Shown piece after piece: positions 6,833 through 14,305 of a stretch of DNA of 63,944 bases. The notes under the pieces are model-generated. The model saw nothing but the letters and a program-made list of their open reading frames with translations, did no database searches and was not told the DNA's origin. Location: the IMG/VR virus record IMGVR_UViG_3300028800_000099, positions 1 to 63,944 of that record; one strand, 5' to 3'. Positions within the stretch are counted from its first letter, which is position 1. The number at the start of each line of letters is the position of its first letter. The stretch is from a virus. Made by a program: the position numbers and the translations under genes.

Positions 6833-7118
6833 GTTCGTCCCCGCATCATTCAATTTGGACGTCGCCGGCTCACACTCCGTGGCGTTGGCTTGCGGCCACA
6901 TTCCACTCTTGAACGCCTAAAGGCGATATGTCCGGGGTTGTGCGAGCAATTGCTTGCGCGTACATTACGCACGCATTGCAAACAGAGGTGCTCGTACCAC
7001 CTCGCCGAGAGGTCCCCTTCGTCCAAGTCGGGGGCCTTTCTGGTTTCTAACCTCCGCCGCTTGCCCCCATTCGTCAAGCCCGTTGCCAAAACACGGGCTC
7101 ACGCACTATCCTGAAGCC
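6833..7118. other. Non-coding leader upstream of terS with inverted GCGTA motif
   Basis: No convincing gene is seen here. The stretch contains nested inverted repeats around 6946-6980, including GCGTA-CAT-TACGC at 6958-6970. The same half-site recurs just downstream of terS (7692-7744). It should carry the promoter for the terS operon, but no confident -35/-10 pair was identified. Confidence 0.45.
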
Positions 7119-7697
7119 ATGGCAGACGGCGCAAATCTCGGTCTCACACCAAACATAGAGACAGCGCAGCCTTCCCTCGGGGGGCGCCCTTCCATCTTCT
7201 CCGAAGAGATCGCTGACACTATCTGCCTCGCCCTCGCTGAAGGCATGAGCCTGCGAACAATCTGCTCGCTTGACGGAATGCCAAGCCGCACAACGGTCTT
7301 TCAATGGCTGCGCGACATGCCGGCTTTCCGCACCAAATACACTCAGGCGCGGGATGATCAGGCCGAAACGATGGTCGACGAGTGCGCGGACATCGTTGAC
7401 GACGGGACCAATGATTTCATGGAGCGGCGCAATAGCCGCGGCGAGCTGGAGATAGCTTACAACGGGGATTCCGTGCAGCGCTCGCGGCTTCGGGTGGAAC
7501 ATCGCAGATGGTATGCGGAGCGGCTTTTGCCCAAGAAATACGGGACGAAACAGAATGTTGACGTCACCGGCTCCGTGACCCTTGAACACTGGGTCCTGGA
7601 AAGCCTGGCTGCGCCTAAGAACGTGACGCCGGCTATCGAGGGTGAGGCGCGGGTTGCGGGCTCGTCGGGCGATCCCGAGGGCGAGCCGGAAGCGTAA
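7119..7697 (+). CDS. terS: Terminase small subunit (Sf6 gp1-like)
   Basis: The 192-residue protein contains the helix-turn-helix region characteristic of Sf6-type small terminases: GRPSIFSEEIADTICLAL, then GMSLRTICSLDGMPSRTTVF and QWLRDMPAFRTKYTQARDDQ, followed by RLRVEHRRWYAERLLPKKYG. It binds the packaging start site and delivers DNA to the large subunit (11461). I used the ATG at MADGANLG; longer frames upstream are not protein-like. GCGTA repeats flank the gene. Unusually, about 3.8 kb of small genes separate terS from terL. Confidence 0.88.
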   Translation: MADGANLGLTPNIETAQPSLGGRPSIFSEEIADTICLALAEGMSLRTICSLDGMPSRTTVFQWLRDMPAFRTKYTQARDDQAETMVDECADIVDDGTNDFMERRNSRGELEIAYNGDSVQRSRLRVEHRRWYAERLLPKKYGTKQNVDVTGSVTLEHWVLESLAAPKNVTPAIEGEARVAGSSGDPEGEPEA

Positions 7698-7744
7698 TAC
7701 GGCGCGTAAACATCGCTGTTACGCGTAACTGTTCCGTGTTACGC
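7692..7744. repeat. Clustered GCGTAA/TTACGC elements after terS
   Basis: Within about 50 bases there are GCGTAA (7692), GCGTAA (7704), the perfect 12-base palindrome GTTACGCGTAAC (7718-7729) and GTTACGC (7738-7744). The last two sites start 20 bases apart, two helical turns. The cluster overlaps the terS stop. It could be a terminase binding (pac) site or an operator. Confidence 0.55.
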
Positions 7745-7752
7745 TGTAAGAC

Positions 7753-8094
7753 ATGGTCAAGCCGCCTCTCTGTAACATCTGCGATCCGCCGCGGGCTCAC
7801 TGGCACAGCGAGGGGCATGCGTTCGCGGACACGCCATCGGCGCCCCGTAGTCGGATCGTTGAGGGGATGCAGGACGCGGCGGCCGGAAAGGTCAGCCGCT
7901 CGACAGCCGTGCGGGTGAAACCATCGGCAGATCCGCGCGACGAGATCATTACGCGCCAGGCGGCGAAGATTGAAAAGCTGCAGGCACGCGTTGCCGAGCT
8001 GGAAGCTGGCGCCGGCGCGTCGAAACCTGTCACGGCCGACCGCGCCGCCTACATGCGCGAGTACCGCAAGACGCATCCACGGGGGAAGAAGTGA
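7753..8094 (+). CDS. Hypothetical protein with CxxC and coiled coil (113 aa)
   Basis: Begins MVKPPLCNICDPPRAHWHSE, with CNIC and two histidines that may bind zinc. Residues about 64-87 (EIITRQAAKIEKLQARVAEL) form a coiled coil, and the end is basic (REYRKTHPRGKK). It is the first of several small genes between terS and terL. Not recognised. Confidence 0.65.
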   Translation: MVKPPLCNICDPPRAHWHSEGHAFADTPSAPRSRIVEGMQDAAAGKVSRSTAVRVKPSADPRDEIITRQAAKIEKLQARVAELEAGAGASKPVTADRAAYMREYRKTHPRGKK

Positions 8095-8312
8095 TGGGCC
8101 GTCGCCGATCGTCGCTGCGCATCATCAAGGACGCCTATAAGCGTCTTCCGGCGCCTCCGCCGTCTGCTGAACTCGCGGAAGCCTGTCGACGTTCTCCGCT
8201 GGCCTTCGTCAATTGGGCGTTCGCCAGCGAGACGCCGCGATTCGAACTGACGGATTGGCAACTGAAGCAGCTCGAATATCTGTCGAGCAAGACGCATCCG
8301 AGGAAGAAATGA
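8094..8312 (+). CDS. Small basic protein (72 aa)
   Basis: The ATG overlaps the previous stop as TGATG. The N-terminus is very basic (MGRRRSSLRIIKDAYKRLPA) and the rest is helical with aromatic residues (FVNWAFASETPRFELTDWQL). Not recognised. Confidence 0.65.
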   Translation: MGRRRSSLRIIKDAYKRLPAPPPSAELAEACRRSPLAFVNWAFASETPRFELTDWQLKQLEYLSSKTHPRKK

Positions 8313-8602
8313 GCGAACGCCAGCCTGACACGTTCTACGCGGACCCTTATCGCTGGATTGACCCCTTCGAGGAGATCGAGCGTGCGCGGGAGGACGGGAA
8401 ATTCATCGGAGAGATGCAGGGACGCGTTGACGGCATTCTGTCCTTTGGCGCCGAGCTGAAGCGCTGCAACGTGGTTCCTACGCAAATCCATCCCGGCGTG
8501 AATGGTCCGAGCACCTATCGGCCTCGCCGCCGTTCCTGGCTCGCCAACCTCTGGGCCGGCATAACCTCGGGCGGCTTCTATCCGCCGTCGAAGTATGGGT
8601 GA
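8309..8602 (+). CDS. Hypothetical protein (97 aa)
   Basis: Starts MSERQPDTFYADPYRWIDPF with an ATGA overlap. A central helix (FEEIERAREDGKFIGEMQGR) precedes a basic, tryptophan-containing C-terminus. No family recognised; operon position is the main support. Confidence 0.65.
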   Translation: MSERQPDTFYADPYRWIDPFEEIERAREDGKFIGEMQGRVDGILSFGAELKRCNVVPTQIHPGVNGPSTYRPRRRSWLANLWAGITSGGFYPPSKYG

Positions 8603-8606
8603 GCGC

Positions 8607-8849
8607 ATGACCAAGCCCACGCTCCGGATCGATTCGCGCGGGTGGTGGTGGCTGGTTGCCGGCTGGATGCCTCACGGTCCTTTCATGTCGGCCGTCGCGG
8701 CTTACCGAGACTTGGTCGAGGTTGCGCGCCTGTCTAAACTCTCTCTATCGGGCGCACGCATCTATCTGAGCGCGCCGGCAACGATCGAGTTCGCCGAGCC
8801 GTGCGACCCGACAAGCTTTGAGCCACGCCATCCGATCAACACTCACTGA
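8607..8849 (+). CDS. Hypothetical protein (80 aa)
   Basis: I used ATG 8607 (MTKPTLRIDSRGWWWLVAGW); an in-frame ATG at 8595 overlaps the preceding gene. The product is a mixed alpha/beta small protein with a tryptophan cluster near the N-terminus. Not recognised. Confidence 0.6.
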   Translation: MTKPTLRIDSRGWWWLVAGWMPHGPFMSAVAAYRDLVEVARLSKLSLSGARIYLSAPATIEFAEPCDPTSFEPRHPINTH

Positions 8850-8868
8850 CTTCAACGGAGGAACTACC

Positions 8869-8937
8869 ATGCACGTCATCTGGCACTTCCCGATTCACGA
8901 GCTGATCACGCGGCTTTTCGTGTTCTGGCCGAGATGA
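8869..8937 (+). CDS. 22-residue peptide
   Basis: A tiny frame with a good ribosome site (GGAGG 6 bases upstream) encodes MHVIWHFPIHELITRLFVFW and PR. Its TGA overlaps the next ATG as ATGA. It may be a coupling peptide for the downstream gene or a membrane-active microprotein. Found by direct translation. Confidence 0.5.
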   Translation: MHVIWHFPIHELITRLFVFWPR

Positions 8938-9155
8938 GCGTTGAGCGCCTGCCGTCTGCGCAGCTCGCCGCGAACCGTCGCGCGATCGAGTTCCTAGAGG
9001 ACCACGTGGCCCAGGCTCGGCACATGCTCATGCACTTGCGCGAGGATGCGTGTGCGATCGAGGGCGACATAGAAGCGATGGAGACGGCGCTATCGACGCT
9101 GCGGGCGGAATGGCCGCCACTGAACGTGGTGCAGATGAAGGAGTCGAACACATGA
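8934..9155 (+). CDS. Small coiled-coil protein (73 aa)
   Basis: MSVERLPSAQLAANRRAIEF begins a continuous amphipathic helix with regular hydrophobic spacing through about residue 58. ATGA overlaps at both ends. Probably a dimerising helical protein; function unknown. Confidence 0.65.
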   Translation: MSVERLPSAQLAANRRAIEFLEDHVAQARHMLMHLREDACAIEGDIEAMETALSTLRAEWPPLNVVQMKESNT

Positions 9156-9913
9156 AGTCGTTCCAGGAATGGCTGACCGAACGATATAGGCACAGCGGAG
9201 TCGGCCCGGAACCACCCAATCAGACCACGCTCATCCTTGAACTCAGCGACTACCTCGCGGAGGCTGGCGTTGGGCCGTCGCCGCCTGATCCGGAGCCTGA
9301 GGTTCGCTATATGGAGATCCCGGCCGAACTGATCGACCGGCGCTGGTTCCCGATGTCGAGCGCTCCCAAGGATGGGACGGTGATCGATGCCGTGGGACGA
9401 TACACCTACGCGACGGCCGGGTTTCCGCAGTATGTGCAATGGATTGATGGCGCATGGCGTCGGCCGTCCAATCGCGGTTTTGGCGAACCGCTGGTGTGCT
9501 GGGCATGGCGCCCGCGTACGGCGTGGCCATCGGAGAACTGGGCCGAGAAGGAGACCGAAACCGTGTGGGGACCTGTCAGCAATCAACTGTGGCCGTCTGC
9601 ACCCCCTCCCAAGACCCCAGAGCCAGAGGTGACGGAGGAGTGGGTATGGATCACCGACGAGATGGTCCGCGCAGCTAAGGACAGATGGGCGGACCTGATC
9701 TACCGAAACGTCAACTCTAACGCTGTGATCATCAGGGAACTCTACAAGACCATGCGCGCCCTAGAGCCCAAGCGGCCAGTGGAGATCACGCGGGAAATGG
9801 AGAAGCGCGCACTTTATGCGTGGCAGAAGGCCGGCGGGGGCCCGTGTTTGCCGGCTTGGGAACACAATCGCCTACGCGCCGCCCTCCAAGCCGCGCTGGA
9901 AGGGGAGGGTTAG
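9152..9913 (+). CDS. Hypothetical protein with DUF551-like segment (253 aa)
   Basis: The central part reads WFPMSSAPKDGTVIDAVGRY through VCWAWRPRTAWP, which resembles the DUF551-type layout (W-x-P-x-x-S-A-P-x-D-G ... W-x-P) seen again at 1697. The N-terminus is acidic and helical, and the C-terminus is helical and charged (EITREMEKRALYAWQKAGGG). ATGA couples it to the preceding gene. Role unknown. Confidence 0.65.
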   Translation: MKSFQEWLTERYRHSGVGPEPPNQTTLILELSDYLAEAGVGPSPPDPEPEVRYMEIPAELIDRRWFPMSSAPKDGTVIDAVGRYTYATAGFPQYVQWIDGAWRRPSNRGFGEPLVCWAWRPRTAWPSENWAEKETETVWGPVSNQLWPSAPPPKTPEPEVTEEWVWITDEMVRAAKDRWADLIYRNVNSNAVIIRELYKTMRALEPKRPVEITREMEKRALYAWQKAGGGPCLPAWEHNRLRAALQAALEGEG

Positions 9914-10168
9914 ATGAAGTCCGTAAGGTGGTGCCCGCAGCCTTGGGCTCCGATGGAACTTCCCGAACGCCTGAGTGGTATTCTGCGCGCCAACTGGGGC
10001 GATGGCACCCATGTTTTAGCCGAGAAGAACACCGAATATCTTTACGGCTTGAAAGACGCGGGAGTGGAGGGCGCAGAAGAATTGATCAATGGCATAGAAC
10101 AGCGGGGGCCAATTCTCATAATGATTGATGAGCCATCTGCCCTCACCCATGAGGAGGAGACACGATAG
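9914..10168 (+). CDS. Small hypothetical protein (84 aa)
   Basis: The ATG follows the preceding TAG directly (TAGATG). The protein contains MIDEPSALTHEEE near its C-terminus and is acidic. Its AGGAG-rich tail supplies the ribosome site for the next gene. Not recognised. Confidence 0.65.
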   Translation: MKSVRWCPQPWAPMELPERLSGILRANWGDGTHVLAEKNTEYLYGLKDAGVEGAEELINGIEQRGPILIMIDEPSALTHEEETR

Positions 10169-10171
10169 GCC

Positions 10172-11311
10172 ATGAGCGAGCCGACTGCAGACGAGCGTGC
10201 CAAGTGGGACGAGGAGGACGCCTTCCACGATAGTTACGAGTCCGCCGAGGCCGAGTTGATCAAGACGCTTGAGCGCGTGCGGCGGCACAAGAAGTCGCAG
10301 GAGGACGCGCGGGCCGACTTCATCGAGCAGCTTGAAATCTGCGATCTGTTCATCGCGGAGGATGCGGCGGCCGAGGCTGCGCTTGTGGCGACGCTGGCGG
10401 CTAAGCCGTTCGAGTGGCCGCGGGAGCCGTACACTGCGCCTGCGGAGGTGGTGGAGACTTCGGACGAAGCTGAAGCCGTTGAAGTCGCGGTCGCCTATGA
10501 GCCGGTCGTTGAGCCCGACATGGGAATTCCCATAACGGACGCCGCCTCCGAGGAATCGGCTGAGGTTAAGGCATTGCGGGCTGAGATCGAGGTTGCCGCC
10601 GCTGCCGTTGAACCTATGGCGGTCGAGCCTGAGCCGGAAACCGCGGCCGCCCCTCAGGTCGAAGAACACGTGGTCGGATCGATCGAGCCGGGCGTGTGCG
10701 TGGTCAACTTCGGGAAGGCGCCGGACGACTGGCCGAACAAGGATGAGGCGCCGGCGTCTGCGTCGGTGATCGCTGAGGCTGCACAGTTGATCGAGGAGGC
10801 ATTGCCGGAACTGTGGGCGAAGGCGGAGCTTGGCGAACTCGGCGCGGTTCAGGTGATCGCTCACACCGGGCTTACGGCGCATCGGGTCTATCGGGCGCTG
10901 CATGAACTCTCGGAGCGTGGAGCCATCCAGTACGTGCAACGGCTGGACCGCAATCAACTGGTGATCCTGCCGCTGGGCGCAGAGTTACCGACGCCGGAGG
11001 TGACGGACAACCAGGACGAATGCCTTCGGGTGATGAAGACGTTCGCGGATGCGGATGGGCGTGTGGAGATTAGTTTCCAGAAGATTGCTTCGGCGTCGTG
11101 CAAGGACCTTGCGGCCGGTTCAGTGTCGATGATTCTCGACGCTCTGAAGCGCAAGGGGATCATCAGCGTGATCCATCCGGGCTCGAACCAGAAGCCGGGG
11201 ACGTATCAGATCGTGCGTGCGCCTGAGGGTCCGGCGCCGAAGCGCAAGCCGCCGCGCGATGTCACGGCGCTCTTGATGGGCGATCCTGCGCCAGATAGGC
11301 CGAGGGCGTGA
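10172..11311 (+). CDS. Acidic protein with C-terminal winged-helix domains (379 aa)
   Basis: The first 240 residues are dominated by Glu, Ala and Val, with charged helices. The last 140 residues look like two winged-helix folds: ELGAVQVIAHTGLTAHRVYR with ALHELSERGAIQYV, and QKIASASCKDLAAGSVSMIL with DALKRKGIISVI. Such domains bind DNA. Lying just before terL, it could regulate late genes or assist packaging; both are inference. Confidence 0.65.
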   Translation: MSEPTADERAKWDEEDAFHDSYESAEAELIKTLERVRRHKKSQEDARADFIEQLEICDLFIAEDAAAEAALVATLAAKPFEWPREPYTAPAEVVETSDEAEAVEVAVAYEPVVEPDMGIPITDAASEESAEVKALRAEIEVAAAAVEPMAVEPEPETAAAPQVEEHVVGSIEPGVCVVNFGKAPDDWPNKDEAPASASVIAEAAQLIEEALPELWAKAELGELGAVQVIAHTGLTAHRVYRALHELSERGAIQYVQRLDRNQLVILPLGAELPTPEVTDNQDECLRVMKTFADADGRVEISFQKIASASCKDLAAGSVSMILDALKRKGIISVIHPGSNQKPGTYQIVRAPEGPAPKRKPPRDVTALLMGDPAPDRPRA

Positions 11312-11454
11312 GGCATCTGCGTCCCCACAATCACCCCTGGCGCCGATCGACGCTCGCACCGTGGGAACTGGCCTTCTGCGCCCTCATGGCGTTTGACGTG
11401 CTGATGTGGTCTGCTCTGTGGAGCGTCGTGTTCGGTCGGCTCGGGATGGAATGA
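11308..11454 (+). CDS. Small membrane protein (48 aa)
   Basis: Starts at GTG overlapping the previous TGA (GTGA). A basic N-terminus is followed by a hydrophobic helix (WELAFCALMAFDVLMWSALW). It ends seven bases before terL. Function unknown; found by direct translation. Confidence 0.6.
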   Translation: MRHLRPHNHPWRRSTLAPWELAFCALMAFDVLMWSALWSVVFGRLGME

Positions 11455-11460
11455 TCGCGC

Positions 11461-12885
11461 ATGGGTCCTGAAGCCACCCAGATAGCCCGGTGGCGCGAGA
11501 AGCCGCACGTGATGGTGCGGGAGTTGTTCAGGGTCACGCCCGACGCGTGGCAAGACGACGTGCTCGCCATGTTCCCCACGTCGCCTCGGATCGCGATGAA
11601 GGCGGCGAAGGGTCCGGGCAAGACGTCGACCCTGTCGTGGCTGGCGTGGAACTTCCTGCTGACCCGTCCGCATCCGAACATCGCCGCGACCTCGAACACG
11701 GGGGACAACCTCCGCGATGGGCTGTGGAAGGAGATGTCCAAGTGGCATCAGAAGTCCGAACTGCTGCAGAAGCTGTTCGAGTGGCAGACGGAGCGGATCT
11801 ATTACAAGGGGGCGCCGGCCACGTGGTGGATGTCGGCGCGGTCGTGGCCGAAGTCGGCGGACAGCACACAGCTTGGGAACACGCTGGCGGGGCTGCACAG
11901 CGATTACATCATGTTCCTGATCGACGAGTCGGGCTCGGTTCCGACGCCGATCACGGTCACGGCTGAGGCCGCGCTTTCGTCCTGCGTCGAGGGTCATATC
12001 GTTCAGGCGGGGAACACGAACTCCCTTGAGGGCGCGCTGTACGACGCCTGCGTGCTGCACAAGCATCTGTGGTCGGTGGTGCAGATCACGGGCGACCCCG
12101 ACGACCCGAAGCGCTCTCCGCGCATATCGATGGAGTGGGCGCGGGAGATGATCAAGACGTACGGGCGAGACAACCCGTTCGTGAAGCTCATGGTCCTGGG
12201 CGAGTGGCCGACCGCGTCGATCAACGCGCTTCTCGGGCCTGAGGATGTCGAAGCAGCGTTCCTGCGCATGTATCAGGAGCGGGACATCGACTGGGCGCCG
12301 CGCATCCTTGGGGTCGACGTGGCCGATGAAGGCGACGACGCGAGCGTGATCTTCCCGCGGCAAGGGCTCGTCGCGTTCAAGCCGTGCGTCATGCGGAACG
12401 TGTCGGGCGCGGTCGGCGCTGGTCAAATCTCCCGCGTCTGGGACGATTGGCATGTGGACGCGTGCTTCATCGACAATACGGGCGGCTGGGCCGGGACCTG
12501 GCGGCAATCGCTGGCGGCGATGAACCGGAGCGCGATCCCTATCGGCTTTGCTGAGGGCGCATCGGACAAGCAATACGCCAACCGGCGGGCCGAGATGTAC
12601 TTCAAGATGTCCGAGTGGGTGAAGGACGGCGGCGCGCTTCCGCCTGACAGCCGCGAACTCGTCGGCGAGCTGACCCAGACCACCTACACCTACAAGGGCG
12701 ACCAATTGATCCTTGAGCCGAAGAAGCTTATCAAGGCCAAACTCGGCCGCTCTCCGGACCATGCGGATGCGCTGGCTTTGACCTTCGCGGAGCCCGTGGC
12801 GAGCAGGACGATGACGCAAGCGCTACCGCAGCCTCGGCAGAGTTCGGACTACGATCCGTTCAAGGCCTTCATGGACCAGCGCTGA
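11461..12885 (+). CDS. terL: Terminase large subunit
   Basis: The 474-residue protein has an ATPase and a nuclease domain in the usual order. Walker A-like KGPGKTS lies at 50-56, Walker B MFLIDES at 151-157 (Asp155, Glu156), the RNaseH-type nuclease begins at GVDVADEGDDASV (Asp286, Asp289) and ends with DHADALALTF. It drives DNA translocation into the prohead through the portal (14305) and cuts the concatemer. Length is typical. Start ATG follows the small membrane gene. Confidence 0.95.
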   Translation: MGPEATQIARWREKPHVMVRELFRVTPDAWQDDVLAMFPTSPRIAMKAAKGPGKTSTLSWLAWNFLLTRPHPNIAATSNTGDNLRDGLWKEMSKWHQKSELLQKLFEWQTERIYYKGAPATWWMSARSWPKSADSTQLGNTLAGLHSDYIMFLIDESGSVPTPITVTAEAALSSCVEGHIVQAGNTNSLEGALYDACVLHKHLWSVVQITGDPDDPKRSPRISMEWAREMIKTYGRDNPFVKLMVLGEWPTASINALLGPEDVEAAFLRMYQERDIDWAPRILGVDVADEGDDASVIFPRQGLVAFKPCVMRNVSGAVGAGQISRVWDDWHVDACFIDNTGGWAGTWRQSLAAMNRSAIPIGFAEGASDKQYANRRAEMYFKMSEWVKDGGALPPDSRELVGELTQTTYTYKGDQLILEPKKLIKAKLGRSPDHADALALTFAEPVASRTMTQALPQPRQSSDYDPFKAFMDQR

Positions 12886-12886
12886 C

Positions 12887-13225
12887 ATGGTGAACCGTCG
12901 AGGTCTTTTCGGGTGGGTCGCTGCGGCGCTGGCGATGCCGGTAGCGTTCGCCGCGAAGGCTCGGCCGTTACTGTCTCGGGCGGAGGAAGAAGCCGTCCAC
13001 CTGGAGGGTATGTCGCAGAAGGTGGTGTCGGACCTATTCTACAGCGATGGTCCGCAGCCTCCATGGCCCGCTCCCTACGGCTCGCGCTACGTCGGTTCCT
13101 ACATGGGCATGCCGATCTATGAAGCCGATAGCCTGCCGCCATCAACCCACGTGATCCGCTATCGGCTGGCTGATGGTCCGTCGTCTTACAGCGGTTTTGC
13201 ATCGAACTTCGGCAGGACAGACTGA
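12887..13225 (+). CDS. Hypothetical protein with Tat-like signal sequence (112 aa)
   Basis: The N-terminus MVNRRGLFGWVAAALAMPVA has a twin-arginine followed by a hydrophobic stretch and a small-residue end (FAAKA), resembling a Tat signal. The mature part contains VGSYMGMPIYEADSL and VIRYRLAD. The start is one base after the terL stop. Export of a product encoded amid head genes is unexpected. Not recognised. Confidence 0.6.
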   Translation: MVNRRGLFGWVAAALAMPVAFAAKARPLLSRAEEEAVHLEGMSQKVVSDLFYSDGPQPPWPAPYGSRYVGSYMGMPIYEADSLPPSTHVIRYRLADGPSSYSGFASNFGRTD

Positions 13226-13226
13226 C

Positions 13227-13661
13227 ATGGACATCCGGGTAATCGACCGCAGCCGGCACGTGACGCAGGTTCCTCCGGAGCCGTTCGAGAAGGGCGATGA
13301 TCCGTTCGTGACGCTGGACGGCCTCCTGAAGGGCCAGGCGGTCCACACGGGGCAGATCGAGATCGAGTGCGATCACGCCTTCATGGACGCGCTGAAGGCA
13401 GAGGCGAAGAAGTCGCCCTACTTCGTGGAAAAACCCGCCGACGATCCCATGCCGGATGTTCCCACTTACAAGGGCGTCCGCATCTTCGTGGTCGGCGAGC
13501 CCGCCAAGCCGGAACCTGCGCCCGTTCCTGATCCCGTTCAGCACTACCACACGGCCGACGAGGTCGTTCCGGCCAGCAATGTGGCCGAAGGATGGGACGG
13601 CAGCACGAAGGTGAAGGGCACAGACCACGCCCTGCCGCCGCTCCCGAAGGCCAAGCCGTGA
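13227..13661 (+). CDS. Hypothetical protein (144 aa)
   Basis: Begins MDIRVIDRSRHVTQVPPEPF and appears beta-rich at first, then has a proline/alanine linker (GEPAKPEPAPVPDPVQ). A structural or assembly role is possible from its location between terL and portal. No family recognised. Confidence 0.65.
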   Translation: MDIRVIDRSRHVTQVPPEPFEKGDDPFVTLDGLLKGQAVHTGQIEIECDHAFMDALKAEAKKSPYFVEKPADDPMPDVPTYKGVRIFVVGEPAKPEPAPVPDPVQHYHTADEVVPASNVAEGWDGSTKVKGTDHALPPLPKAKP

Positions 13662-13870
13662 GCTTCCTGTTTCCGCACCCCTCGGCGCCAACGCCGCCCC
13701 CTCCGCCTCCCGCTCCAGCGAACCCGGCTCAATCCTCGATCATGGAACAGGGCGCAGCGCAGCGGAAACAACTCGCCTCGGCTGAAGGCCAGGGGACTGA
13801 GGGGACGGACGTGACAGGTGGCCAGGGGGCTGCGGCGCCAGCCACAACGAAGAATCTTCTCGGGGGATGA
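13658..13870 (+). CDS. Pro-rich small head-module protein (70 aa)
   Basis: Starts at GTG overlapping the previous stop as GTGA. The product begins SFLFPHPSAPTPPPPPPAPA, then has a short charged helix (IMEQGAAQRKQLASAEGQGT) and ends TTKNLLGG. A proline-tract protein of this size next to the portal gene is typical of podovirus-like genomes, but its function is unknown. Confidence 0.65.
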   Translation: MSFLFPHPSAPTPPPPPPAPANPAQSSIMEQGAAQRKQLASAEGQGTEGTDVTGGQGAAAPATTKNLLGG

Positions 13871-13871
13871 C

Positions 13872-14117
13872 GTGAACTGGCTCATCGCTGGAGGCATGAT
13901 CAACAGCGCCCTGTTCCTGATGGGCGTGTTCGCGGCGAGTCTGGTGGAGGGGAACCACGTGGTGACGGTGCTGGCGCTGGTGAGCTGTGGGCTCGCCGTG
14001 CTGCACTACACTGCTAGCCTCGTTGAAGCGCATGTGTTGGCGATCTCGCTGCATTATGTGTCGAACCTGTTGGCGGTTGTGGGCGCGCTCGTTCTCGTGG
14101 TCGGGTATTTCATCTGA
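13872..14117 (+). CDS. Membrane protein (81 aa)
   Basis: Starts at GTG two bases after the preceding stop. The sequence is almost entirely hydrophobic with about three membrane segments (WLIAGGMINSALFLMGVFAA, VVTVLALVSCGLAVLHYTAS, LLAVVGALVLVVGYF). Function unknown; it is unusual between head genes. Confidence 0.65.
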   Translation: MNWLIAGGMINSALFLMGVFAASLVEGNHVVTVLALVSCGLAVLHYTASLVEAHVLAISLHYVSNLLAVVGALVLVVGYFI

Positions 14118-14305
14118 TGGCGTGGGAATCTCCGGACGAGATTGCATTGAAGGCTTGGGCTGGCGAGATCGCCAAGAGACGTGCGCTTCTTAACGACGAA
14201 GAGCGAGGGGCCTTCGACCTAGTCGCCAACGCCTACCCCCAGGATGAGTCCAATTTGCGCCTTTCGCTGTATCAACTGGCGGCAATCCTAGGGGATAAGA
14301 CCTGA
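14117..14305 (+). CDS. Small helical protein (62 aa)
   Basis: MAWESPDEIALKAWAGEIAK begins an acidic helical protein. The ATG overlaps the previous stop (TGATG), and its own TGA overlaps the portal ATG in the same way. Not recognised. Confidence 0.7.
   Translation: MAWESPDEIALKAWAGEIAKRRALLNDEERGAFDLVANAYPQDESNLRLSLYQLAAILGDKT

Noticed and set aside
11490-11966. Long alternative frames across terL and many long antisense frames in the late region
   Set aside because: They are typical GC-rich shadow frames with Arg/Gly/Pro-biased composition and no family features.
14205-14225. Shared string GGGCCTTCGACCTAGT with 51825
   Set aside because: Sixteen-base identity in GC-rich DNA of this size can occur by chance and the contexts are unrelated.
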